Below, one piece after another: positions 1-5,038 of a stretch of DNA of 5,093 bases. The DNA is taken from assembly GCA_902475645.1 (NCBI GenBank), contig CABSAH010000121.1, forward strand, positions 1 through 5,093, given 5' to 3'. This DNA comes from an uncultured Christensenellaceae bacterium (GTDB lineage Bacteria > Bacillota > Clostridia > Christensenellales > CAG-138). The position numbers and the translations under genes were made by a program. Below the pieces are notes generated by a model, which ran no database searches, was not told the origin of the DNA, and was given only the letters and a program-made list of their open reading frames with translations. Numbering within the stretch: the first letter of the stretch is position 1; the number at the start of each line of letters is the position of its first letter.

Positions 1-55
1 AAAGAGCAAAATATTTTTGAACCGTGACTGAGGGAGTCCGTTTAACTGAGGGGTT
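1..55. repeat. Left copy of a 55-bp terminal inverted repeat
   Basis: Positions 1-55 are the exact reverse complement of 5039-5093. Base 56 breaks the match (G against T), and similarity beyond it is trivial. The repeat holds two CTGAGGG motifs in direct orientation (28-34 and 46-52) and a small GACT/AGTC hairpin (26-29 with 35-38). The outer 20 bases are AT-rich. No ORF inside the window encodes a transposase. It could be an interspersed repeat of the genome cut at its edge, a mobile-element end, or a shared k-mer at a contig boundary. The identity is certain from the sequence; the nature of the repeat is not. Confidence 0.9.
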
Positions 56-75
56 GACGGGAAGCAAGCAATACC

Positions 76-99
76 CCCCCCCGACCGTAGTCGGGGGGG
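76..99 (-). terminator. GC-rich hairpin, probable terminator of the NlpC/P60 gene
   Basis: A perfect 10-bp stem (76-85 with 90-99) closes a CGTA tetraloop. The stem is a run of seven C/G pairs followed by GAC/GTC. It begins 7 nt past the stop codon of the minus-strand gene. On that strand it is followed by a moderately T-rich stretch (GGTATTGCTTGCTT) rather than a clean U tract. Position and stem strength support an intrinsic terminator; the imperfect U tract lowers confidence. The plus strand has no T run after the hairpin, so it is not obviously bidirectional. Confidence 0.7.
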
Positions 100-106
100 C
101 ATCTCA

Positions 107-1801
107 TCAGAATATTCTGTATGCGCAGTAGAAATACTTGCGCCAGTAGTCGGTTTTGAAGGAGCGGCGGACTACGCAGCCTTCGCCGCTGGAGGCGTCC
201 GCCATTTCGGAGCCGCTTATGGCTATGCCGACGTGGCCTTTGCTGGAGGACATACGGAAAACGAGTATATCGCCCTTGCGCACGTTGTCTATGGAGCCTA
301 CCTTTTGATATTTGCCCACGGAGCGCCAGCTCTTGCTGGTCATGTAGCCCTGTCTTACGCCCGCCTGGTTCAGGCACCAGTACACGAAGCCGGAGCAATC
401 GAAGGAGCTTGGGCCCTTGGCGCCGGTCTTGTAGCGGCAGCCGAGCTTAGATAGGGCTATTTCTATAAGCCTGTCCGCGCTTGCGCCGCTTGAATAACTG
501 CCGCCGCCCGAATTGCCGCTGCCGCTGTTGCCGCCGCTTCCGCTGCTGCCGCCGGGCGTTGAAGCGGGCTTGTCGCTTGGGGCGCGTCTTGCATCGGACG
601 AAACAAGCTTTGCCATTGTTGCGCGGCCCACCTTGCCGTCCGTGCTTAGACCGTTCTGCTTTTGGAAGGAGCGCACGGCCGCCTCCGTGCCGGAGCCGAA
701 GTAGCCGTCTGCATCGGAAAGATAGCCCAGCTTTTTAAGGCGCTTCTGCACGTTTTTAACCGTGTCCCCACTCATGCCTATGGTCAGGGCGTTTGCCTGC
801 GCGTTGGAGGACATCAAAAGCTTGCGCGTCTGCGGGCCTATGTGCCCATCCGCAATAAGGCCGTTTAGCTGCTGGAAAAGCTTAACCGCGCTTACGGTGT
901 CCCGCCCGAACGTGCCGTCCGGCTCCGTGGTGAGATAGCCCAGCTTGAACAGCCGCTTTTGATATTTCATCACATCGTCGCTCTTTTCGCCGTATGAAAG
1001 CGAATGTGGAATCGCATCCTCGCTGTAAAGCGCTTCCTTTGTGTTCACGCCTATCATGCCGTCCACGGCCAAATGGTTCCTGTCCTGAAACTCCTTTACC
1101 GCCGCGGCCGTTTCGTCGCCGAAATAGCCCGTGGCGCGCTTCATGTAATCAAGCTCCACAAGGCGCTTTTGCAGCTCCTCTATATCCGTTCCCTCGTCGC
1201 CGACCGTGGCCATATACGGCAATGCGTCGGCGCGCATCAATTTGTCGTATGTTTCAGGGCCTATGTAACCGTCAACCGTGAGCGAATGCCTGCGCTGGAA
1301 AACCTCAACGGCCTCCTTGGTAACGCTGCCGTATTTCTCTGTCGGCTCGTCGTAGTCCATATAGCCAAGCTCCATCAGCCTTTCCTGCACGGCCTTCACC
1401 TGCGCGCCCGATGTTCCCTTTCCCATGGATACGGGCGTTGGCGTGGGCTCCGGCGTGGGTGCGCAAAACGTTACGGCGGGCGTAGGCGTCATTATTGCGG
1501 CTATATCAACCGCATCGTTTGGCAGAAGGAAGGTTGCGGCCTCCCCGTGCGCCGCGCCGTTGCCGCCAACGCATATTATAACAATAACGGCAACCACCAC
1601 CGCCCCCGCGGAGCCTAACGTAATAAGCGCGCGCGGCTTTTTGGTGCGCACGCCGTCTATAAAGCCGCCAACGGCCCTGCGTATGCCTCCTGAGCGGCGA
1701 AACGCGGCGTTTCTCCTTCGTATTCTTATAATTGTGCGCTTTAGGGCGCTGCGTGCGCCGTCAAGCGTTTTTTTAAGCTTTTGCTTAATACCGTTGAGCA
1801 T
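107..1801 (-). CDS. Membrane-anchored NlpC/P60 peptidoglycan endopeptidase with four PG_binding_1 repeats
   Basis: This 564-residue protein is probably a cell-wall hydrolase acting outside the membrane; NlpC/P60 enzymes typically cut peptidoglycan stem peptides. In order: a very basic cytoplasmic N-terminus (1-57), one membrane segment (about 59-79) giving N-in topology, a Pro/Thr-rich spacer (about 105-124), four PG_binding_1 repeats (about 127-196, 197-266, 267-336, 337-404), a Gly/Ser linker (405-440) and the NlpC/P60 domain (441-564). The nucleophile is Cys469 in FDCSGF and the base is His523 in KGHVGIAI. The third catalytic position, usually His, Asn or Gln, appears to be Asp535 in ADASSG. 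The start at 1801 has GGAG 7 nt upstream and an extended -10 promoter just before it. An in-frame ATG at 1882 would lie upstream of that promoter, so it was rejected. The domain calls are firm; the exact bond cut and the biological role (growth, division, sporulation) cannot be read here. Confidence 0.93.
   Translation of the reverse strand: MLNGIKQKLKKTLDGARSALKRTIIRIRRRNAAFRRSGGIRRAVGGFIDGVRTKKPRALITLGSAGAVVVAVIVIICVGGNGAAHGEAATFLLPNDAVDIAAIMTPTPAVTFCAPTPEPTPTPVSMGKGTSGAQVKAVQERLMELGYMDYDEPTEKYGSVTKEAVEVFQRRHSLTVDGYIGPETYDKLMRADALPYMATVGDEGTDIEELQKRLVELDYMKRATGYFGDETAAAVKEFQDRNHLAVDGMIGVNTKEALYSEDAIPHSLSYGEKSDDVMKYQKRLFKLGYLTTEPDGTFGRDTVSAVKLFQQLNGLIADGHIGPQTRKLLMSSNAQANALTIGMSGDTVKNVQKRLKKLGYLSDADGYFGSGTEAAVRSFQKQNGLSTDGKVGRATMAKLVSSDARRAPSDKPASTPGGSSGSGGNSGSGNSGGGSYSSGASADRLIEIALSKLGCRYKTGAKGPSSFDCSGFVYWCLNQAGVRQGYMTSKSWRSVGKYQKVGSIDNVRKGDILVFRMSSSKGHVGIAISGSEMADASSGEGCVVRRSFKTDYWRKYFYCAYRIF
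590..1423 (-). repeat. Four tandem PG_binding_1 coding repeats
   Basis: The minus-strand gene codes four consecutive modules of about 70 residues. Each has the pattern V..(V/L)Q.RL..L.Y, a (Y/F)G..T..AV..FQ segment and a DG.(I/V)G..T...L ending. Approximate limits are 1214-1423, 1004-1213, 794-1003 and 590-793. In known proteins this fold binds peptidoglycan, so the array would hold the C-terminal peptidase against the wall. The copies are diverged at DNA level, so this is an old domain array rather than a recent duplication. Confidence 0.88.
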
Positions 1802-1808
1802 ACTCAGG

Positions 1809-1812
1809 CTCC
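1809..1812 (-). promoter_or_regulatory. Ribosome binding site fixing the NlpC/P60 start
   Basis: On the minus strand GGAG lies 7 nt before the ATG at 1801. It supports this start over the in-frame ATG 27 codons upstream at 1882. Confidence 0.7.
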
Positions 1813-1834
1813 AATCCTTACTTATACTGCGTTT

Positions 1835-1843
1835 ATTATAGCA
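1835..1843 (-). promoter_or_regulatory. Extended -10 promoter for the NlpC/P60 gene
   Basis: The minus strand reads TGCTATAAT: a consensus TATAAT (1835-1840) preceded by the TGn extension. No good -35 hexamer lies at the usual 16-18 nt spacing, as expected of an extended -10 sigma-A type promoter. Transcription would start near 1828, giving a leader of about 26 nt that contains the GGAG site. Confidence 0.7.
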
Positions 1844-1851
1844 TATAAGCG

Positions 1852-1879
1852 CCGTAAATGCTTTTGAATATTCCGTAAA
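1852..1879. repeat. CCGTAAA direct repeat pair in the divergent promoter region
   Basis: CCGTAAA occurs at 1852-1858 and 1873-1879, 21 bp apart start to start, which is two turns of the helix and so the same DNA face. The first copy sits where the -35 region of the minus-strand promoter would be. This is compatible with a regulator site for the NlpC/P60 gene, but a 7-bp pair can arise by chance. Confidence 0.3.
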
Positions 1880-1922
1880 CACATATTTTGCCTTTTTGGC
1901 TTACCGCTGCGGGCGCGGCTTG

Positions 1923-1931
1923 TGCTATAAT
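1923..1931 (+). promoter_or_regulatory. Extended -10 promoter for the pxpABC operon
   Basis: TGCTATAAT occurs with TATAAT at 1926-1931 and the TGn extension at 1923-1925. A GC-rich block lies upstream and no convincing -35 hexamer is present at 16-18 nt. Transcription would start near 1938, leaving a leader of about 34 nt before pxpA. The same nonamer serves the divergent gene, with 79 bp between the two motifs. Confidence 0.7.
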
Positions 1932-1957
1932 CATTCAATAAAGGCGCAAGCGAAAAA

Positions 1958-1964
1958 AGAGGTG
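1958..1964 (+). promoter_or_regulatory. Ribosome binding site of pxpA
   Basis: AGAGGTG ends 7 nt before the ATG at 1972 and supports that start codon. Confidence 0.75.
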
Positions 1965-1971
1965 TTTACAT

Positions 1972-2748
1972 ATGGCTGAATTCTTTGTTGACCTTAATTC
2001 CGACCTTGGCGAAAGCTTCGGCGCATATACCGTTGGCATGGATGCGGAGGTGCTCAATTTCGTATCCTCCGCAAACATAGCCTGCGGCTTCCATGCGGGC
2101 GACCCCGCCGTTATGAAAAAAACCGTAGCAATGGCAAGGGAGCGCGGCGTAAGCATGGGCGCGCACCCGGGCTATCCCGACCTTATGGGCTTTGGGCGCA
2201 GAAACATGAGCGTAAGCGCGGACGATATGCACGACTATGTGCTTTATCAGCTCGGCGCGCTTTCTGCGTTCGTCGGTGCGGCGGGGGCAAGGCTTGTTCA
2301 CGTTAAGCCGCACGGCGCAATGTATAACATGGCGGCAAAGGATATGTCCCTTGCGGCGGCGGTATGCCGCGCGGTGAAGGAGTTCGATCCTTCGCTTATA
2401 TTGCTTGGCCTTGCCAACAGCCGCTTTGCGGACGCGGCGGAGGAGGCGGGCATACGCTTTGCAAGCGAGGTTTTTGCGGACAGGGGATATATGGACGACG
2501 GCTCGCTCGTGCCCCGCGCTCAGGCGGGCGCAATCATAACGGACGAGAACGAGGCCGTAAGCCGCGTTATAGGCATGATAAAAAAGGGAACGGTAACAAG
2601 CGTATCGGGCAGGGAGATACCCGTGCGCGCGGATTCCGTATGCGTACACGGGGACGGCGCAAAGGCATTGAGCTTTACGCAAAAAATTCGCTCTGCGCTC
2701 ATTGCACAGGGCATTGAAATACGCCCGCTTGGGGAGATAATAGGCTGA
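1972..2748 (+). CDS. pxpA: 5-oxoprolinase subunit PxpA (LamB/YcsF family)
   Basis: This is subunit A of the cytoplasmic PxpABC 5-oxoprolinase, which hydrolyses 5-oxoproline (pyroglutamate) to L-glutamate using ATP. At 258 residues it has the usual family length of about 250. LamB/YcsF signature segments appear in order: DLNSDLGESFG (7-17), ANIACGFHAGDP (34-45), GAHPGYPD (63-70), HVKPHGAMYN (110-119), SEVFADRGY (165-173) and SVCVHGD (222-228). All the acidic and histidine positions expected in these segments are present, so it looks intact. It is the first gene of the operon, with its own promoter and ribosome binding site, and its stop is 1 nt before the pxpB start. Older databases call this family 'lactam utilization protein LamB' or UPF0271; the presence of pxpB and pxpC alongside makes 5-oxoprolinase the best call. 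Confidence 0.96.
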   Translation: MAEFFVDLNSDLGESFGAYTVGMDAEVLNFVSSANIACGFHAGDPAVMKKTVAMARERGVSMGAHPGYPDLMGFGRRNMSVSADDMHDYVLYQLGALSAFVGAAGARLVHVKPHGAMYNMAAKDMSLAAAVCRAVKEFDPSLILLGLANSRFADAAEEAGIRFASEVFADRGYMDDGSLVPRAQAGAIITDENEAVSRVIGMIKKGTVTSVSGREIPVRADSVCVHGDGAKALSFTQKIRSALIAQGIEIRPLGEIIG

Positions 2749-2749
2749 A

Positions 2750-3451
2750 ATGGAGCATAACGGAGTAAGGATATTAACTCTGTCCGACAGCGCGCTTTGC
2801 ATTGAGCTTGGGCAGGGGATAGACCGCGAAACAAACGGACGTGTACACGCGCTTTGCCGCGCGGTTAATGAGGCGAATATTTCGGGCGTTACGGAGGCCG
2901 TGCCTACATACCGTTCGCTTGCCGTGCATTACGATATGCTTAAAACGGGTCAAGCGGAGCTTATAAGCGCCCTGCTGCCCCTAATAGACGGCGCAGGCCG
3001 CGGGGAGCAGGCGGAGGGCAGGATAGTCCGCATACCCGTGCTTTACGGCGGGGAATGGGGCATGGATATAGAAACCGTGGCAAGGCTCAATTCGCTTACG
3101 GCGGAGGAGGTCATAGCCCTGCACACCGCGCCCGAATACCCCGTGTATATGCTCGGCTTCCTGCCCGGGTTCTGCTATCTTGGCGGCATGGATGCGCGCA
3201 TTACCGCGCCGCGGCTGAAAACCCCGCGCGTGAGGATAGAAGCGGGCAGCGTGGGCATTGCGGGGGAGCAGACGGGCATTTACCCCATTGCGTCGCCGGG
3301 CGGCTGGCAGCTTATAGGCCGCACGCCGCTTTCGCTTTATTCGCCGCGCAGAAAAAAGCCCATATTGCTTGAAGCGGGCATGCGCATAAAATTCTATTCA
3401 ATAGACCGCGCCGAATACGAGCGCATACGGGCGGAGGAGGAAGCGGAATGA
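2750..3451 (+). CDS. pxpB: 5-oxoprolinase subunit PxpB (KipI family)
   Basis: This is subunit B of 5-oxoprolinase, 233 residues, within the normal KipI-family range. Family segments visible are PTYRSLAVHYD (52-62), YGGEWGMD (99-106), a His at 125, FLPGFCYLGGMD (137-148), an AGSVGIAGEQTGIYP stretch (165-179) and SPGGWQLIGRTP (182-193). The last ten or so residues are rich in Glu and Arg and probably disordered. The ATG is 1 nt after the pxpA stop. The nearest strong purine run (GGGGAG, 2731-2736) is 13 nt away, farther than ideal, so translation probably depends on coupling to pxpA. The 3' end overlaps pxpC by 4 nt. Bacillus subtilis KipI, of the same family, was first described as an inhibitor of the sporulation kinase KinA; the complete operon here argues for the metabolic role. 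Confidence 0.95.
   Translation: MEHNGVRILTLSDSALCIELGQGIDRETNGRVHALCRAVNEANISGVTEAVPTYRSLAVHYDMLKTGQAELISALLPLIDGAGRGEQAEGRIVRIPVLYGGEWGMDIETVARLNSLTAEEVIALHTAPEYPVYMLGFLPGFCYLGGMDARITAPRLKTPRVRIEAGSVGIAGEQTGIYPIASPGGWQLIGRTPLSLYSPRRKKPILLEAGMRIKFYSIDRAEYERIRAEEEAE
3433..3440 (+). promoter_or_regulatory. Ribosome binding site of pxpC inside pxpB
   Basis: GGAGGAGG lies in the last codons of pxpB, 7 nt before the pxpC ATG at 3448. With the ATGA stop/start overlap it fixes the pxpC start and points to coupled translation. It also encodes the Glu-rich PxpB tail. Confidence 0.8.
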
Positions 3452-4482
3452 GCAATATAAAATTCATCCGTGCCGGCCTTTTTACAACCGTTCAGGACGG
3501 CGGCAGGCGCGGCGGTCAAGCCCTGGGCATGCCCACGGCGGGCGCAATGGATACGTACGCATTCAGCCTTGCAAACGCATTGGTGGGCAACGATATTGGC
3601 CAAAGCGCAATAGAGGCCACGCTCTTTGGCCCCACGCTTGAAATAGGCGCGGATTGCGTATTCGCCGTTACTGGCGCGGACATGGGCGCAATGCTGAACG
3701 GGCAAGCCATAGAGCCGAACCGCGCATACGCGGCAGGGGCGGGCAGCATATTGACATTGGGCGCGGCAAGCGCGCTCAGCAGGGCCTATATTGCATTTGC
3801 GGGCGGCGTGGGCGGCAGCATGGTTATGGGCAGCCGCGCAACGTATACAAAGGCCGCAATAGGCGGCATAGACGGGCGCAGAGCCAAAAACGGGGATACC
3901 GTTGAGCTGCTTTGCCCAAGCGTTAAGCTTAAAAACATGGCGCTTCGCCATGCGTGGGGCAAGCTTATACCGCCGTATTCGTCAAGCCCCGTATTGCGGG
4001 TGACGCCGGGGCCGCAGAGCGACTATTTTTCAAAGGAAGGGCTTGATACGCTGTTTTCCTCCGAATATACCGTTACTGCCGAAAGCGACCGCATGGGATG
4101 CAGGCTGAGCGGGGCCGAGGTACGCTTTGCGGAGGGCAAAAACGGCAACATAGTATCGGACGCCGTGGCGTTCGGCTCGGTGCAGATACCGTCGGGTCAG
4201 CCCATAATAATGATGGCAGACCACCAGACCACGGGCGGCTATACAAAGCCCTGCTGCGTTATAAGCGCGGATATTCCGCTTGCGGCGCAGCTAAGGGCGG
4301 GCGACACGGTGCGCTTTGCGCCCGTAACAATCGATGAAGCGCAGGCGGCACACAGGGCGCACATGGCGGCGCTTGATGAATTTATACGCACGCTTCGACA
4401 TGGCTTTATATATCGCCACAGGCCGTTTTATATGCAGCTTAACGGCCGTAGCTTTGCCGTTACGGTGGACGAGATAGTGTAA
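3448..4482 (+). CDS. pxpC: 5-oxoprolinase subunit PxpC (KipA family, 'biotin-dependent carboxyltransferase' fold)
   Basis: This is subunit C of 5-oxoprolinase, thought to form the functional complex with PxpB. It has 344 residues. Conserved segments are TVQDGGRRGG (14-23), MPTAGAMD (28-35), LVGNDIGQSAIEATLFGPTLE (in 45-65), RATYTKAAIGGIDGR (130-144), TPGPQSDYF (186-194), and a C-terminal core with GSVQIPSGQPII (243-254), DHQTTGGYTK (258-267), ISADIPLAAQLRAGDTVRF (272-290). Although annotated in some databases as a biotin-dependent carboxyltransferase because of homology to part of urea amidolyase, no biotin-carrier or carboxylase partner is present here. About 35 residues (310-344) extend past the core and end in a short strand-like segment, QLNGRSFAVTVDEIV. 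The start is fixed by a strong ribosome binding site and a 4-nt overlap with pxpB. Confidence 0.95.
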   Translation: MSNIKFIRAGLFTTVQDGGRRGGQALGMPTAGAMDTYAFSLANALVGNDIGQSAIEATLFGPTLEIGADCVFAVTGADMGAMLNGQAIEPNRAYAAGAGSILTLGAASALSRAYIAFAGGVGGSMVMGSRATYTKAAIGGIDGRRAKNGDTVELLCPSVKLKNMALRHAWGKLIPPYSSSPVLRVTPGPQSDYFSKEGLDTLFSSEYTVTAESDRMGCRLSGAEVRFAEGKNGNIVSDAVAFGSVQIPSGQPIIMMADHQTTGGYTKPCCVISADIPLAAQLRAGDTVRFAPVTIDEAQAAHRAHMAALDEFIRTLRHGFIYRHRPFYMQLNGRSFAVTVDEIV

Positions 4483-4498
4483 TGGGAATTGGTATAAA

Positions 4499-4505
4499 AA
4501 GGAGG
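4499..4505 (+). promoter_or_regulatory. Ribosome binding site of the small membrane protein gene
   Basis: AAGGAGG, preceded by a run of A, ends 8 nt before the ATG at 4514. It is a near-ideal site, so this gene does not need coupling to pxpC. Confidence 0.8.
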
Positions 4506-4513
4506 ATTTACGC

Positions 4514-4987
4514 ATGGAAACCGCACCCGCGCCGCAATGCGGCAACGAAACGACAGAACTGCTTAAAAGAATAGCCGCCGCAAGCGAGGCGCAGTCCCAA
4601 ACGGCAAGGTGGCGCAGGCTTTGCGCGCAGACTGTGACGGCTTGCGCCGTGCTGATAGCCTTGGCCGTTGTGGTGCTGTGCGCCGTGCTTATACCGCGCG
4701 CGGCAAAAACGCTTGGCGGCATAGACGCTGCAACGGACGAGCTTAACGCCGTTGCCGCAACGCTGAATCAGGTGGACTTCATAGGCATGAGCCAAAGCAT
4801 AGCCGAGCTTACGGAGCAGGGCAAGGACACGCTCAACACCGCGCTTGAGGACGTTGAAGCCTCTCTGGGCAGTATGCAGACCGCGCTCGACAACGTATCC
4901 CGCCTTGACGTGGACGGCCTGAACCAAAGCATTGCCGACCTTGGCGCCATAGTGGAGCCCATGGCGCGGCTGTTCGGGAAGAGGTAG
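4514..4987 (+). CDS. Uncharacterised single-pass membrane protein with coiled-coil-like C-terminal region
   Basis: I cannot assign a function to this 157-residue protein. It has a short N-terminal region (1-38) with basic residues just before one hydrophobic segment (about 40-60), which predicts N-in topology. The rest (62-157) is outside the membrane, rich in Ala, Leu, Asp, Glu and Gln, and probably helical or coiled coil. Two segments resemble each other: VDFIGMSQSIAELTE (87-101) and VDGLNQSIADLGAIVEP (133-149), sharing a QSIA(E/D)L core. The tail ends in MARLFGKR. From memory, similar short proteins with a '(D)GLN.AI.DL...VEP.A' ending occur as hypothetical proteins in Clostridia. It starts 31 nt after pxpC with a strong ribosome binding site and no evident promoter of its own, so it is likely the last gene of the operon. 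Methyl-accepting-like or phage-like roles are possible, but no motif supports them. Confidence 0.82.
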   Translation: METAPAPQCGNETTELLKRIAAASEAQSQTARWRRLCAQTVTACAVLIALAVVVLCAVLIPRAAKTLGGIDAATDELNAVAATLNQVDFIGMSQSIAELTEQGKDTLNTALEDVEASLGSMQTALDNVSRLDVDGLNQSIADLGAIVEPMARLFGKR

Positions 4988-5038
4988 AGAGGAGGGTGCG
5001 GAGCGGAGGGGTAAACGGGGCTGCTGTTTGTTTTCGTA
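4988..5038. other. Short noncoding tail between the last gene and the right repeat
   Basis: This stretch has a purine-rich part followed by a weak imperfect palindrome: GGGGTAAACG (5008-5017) against CGTAAACCCC (5035-5044), with two mismatches in the stem and a 17-nt loop. A short T-rich piece (5026-5034) lies inside the loop. I see no convincing intrinsic terminator for the operon, so the stop signal may lie in or beyond the terminal repeat. Confidence 0.4.

Larger units (their letters stand above)
1972..4987 (+). other. Predicted pxpA-pxpB-pxpC-orf operon
   Basis: Four same-strand genes follow one extended -10 promoter. Junctions are a 1-nt gap (A/B), a 4-nt ATGA overlap (B/C) and a 31-nt gap before the membrane-protein gene. 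No terminator-like hairpin or promoter is visible between them. Cotranscription is inferred from spacing, most securely for pxpABC. Confidence 0.8.

Noticed and set aside
482..589. Repetitive GCCGCC/GCCGCT tract, considered as a tandem or CRISPR-like repeat
   Set aside because: It simply encodes the Gly/Ser/Pro linker of the hydrolase; there are no uniform repeat and spacer units.
1004..1618. 204-codon plus-strand frame opposite the PG_binding_1 repeats
   Set aside because: Its translation is Arg/His/Cys-rich and low in family-like character, and the opposite strand encodes clear domains. It is a shadow.
1802..1882. A 27-codon upstream extension of the NlpC/P60 gene starting at the ATG at 1882
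   Set aside because: It would span the extended -10 promoter and the predicted transcription start. The start at 1801 has a well-placed GGAG, and the added residues do not resemble a signal or domain.
1904..1918. CCGC/GCGG inverted repeat upstream of the pxpA -10, considered as an operator
   Set aside because: Only four base pairs around a 7-nt spacer in a GC-rich stretch; expected by chance.
1966..2802. 278-codon open frame antisense to pxpA
   Set aside because: It is a shadow frame produced by GC-rich codon composition opposite a strongly conserved gene. The translation has no recognisable domain and no suitable ribosome binding site.
3394..3951. 185-codon minus-strand frame opposite the pxpB/pxpC junction
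   Set aside because: It overlaps two well-supported genes, and its Ala/Cys/His-rich translation is typical of an antisense shadow.
3448..4482. PxpC as a true biotin-dependent carboxyltransferase or part of a urea amidolyase
   Set aside because: No biotin carboxylase, carrier or amidase gene is present, and pxpA and pxpB lie directly upstream, the arrangement of 5-oxoprolinase.
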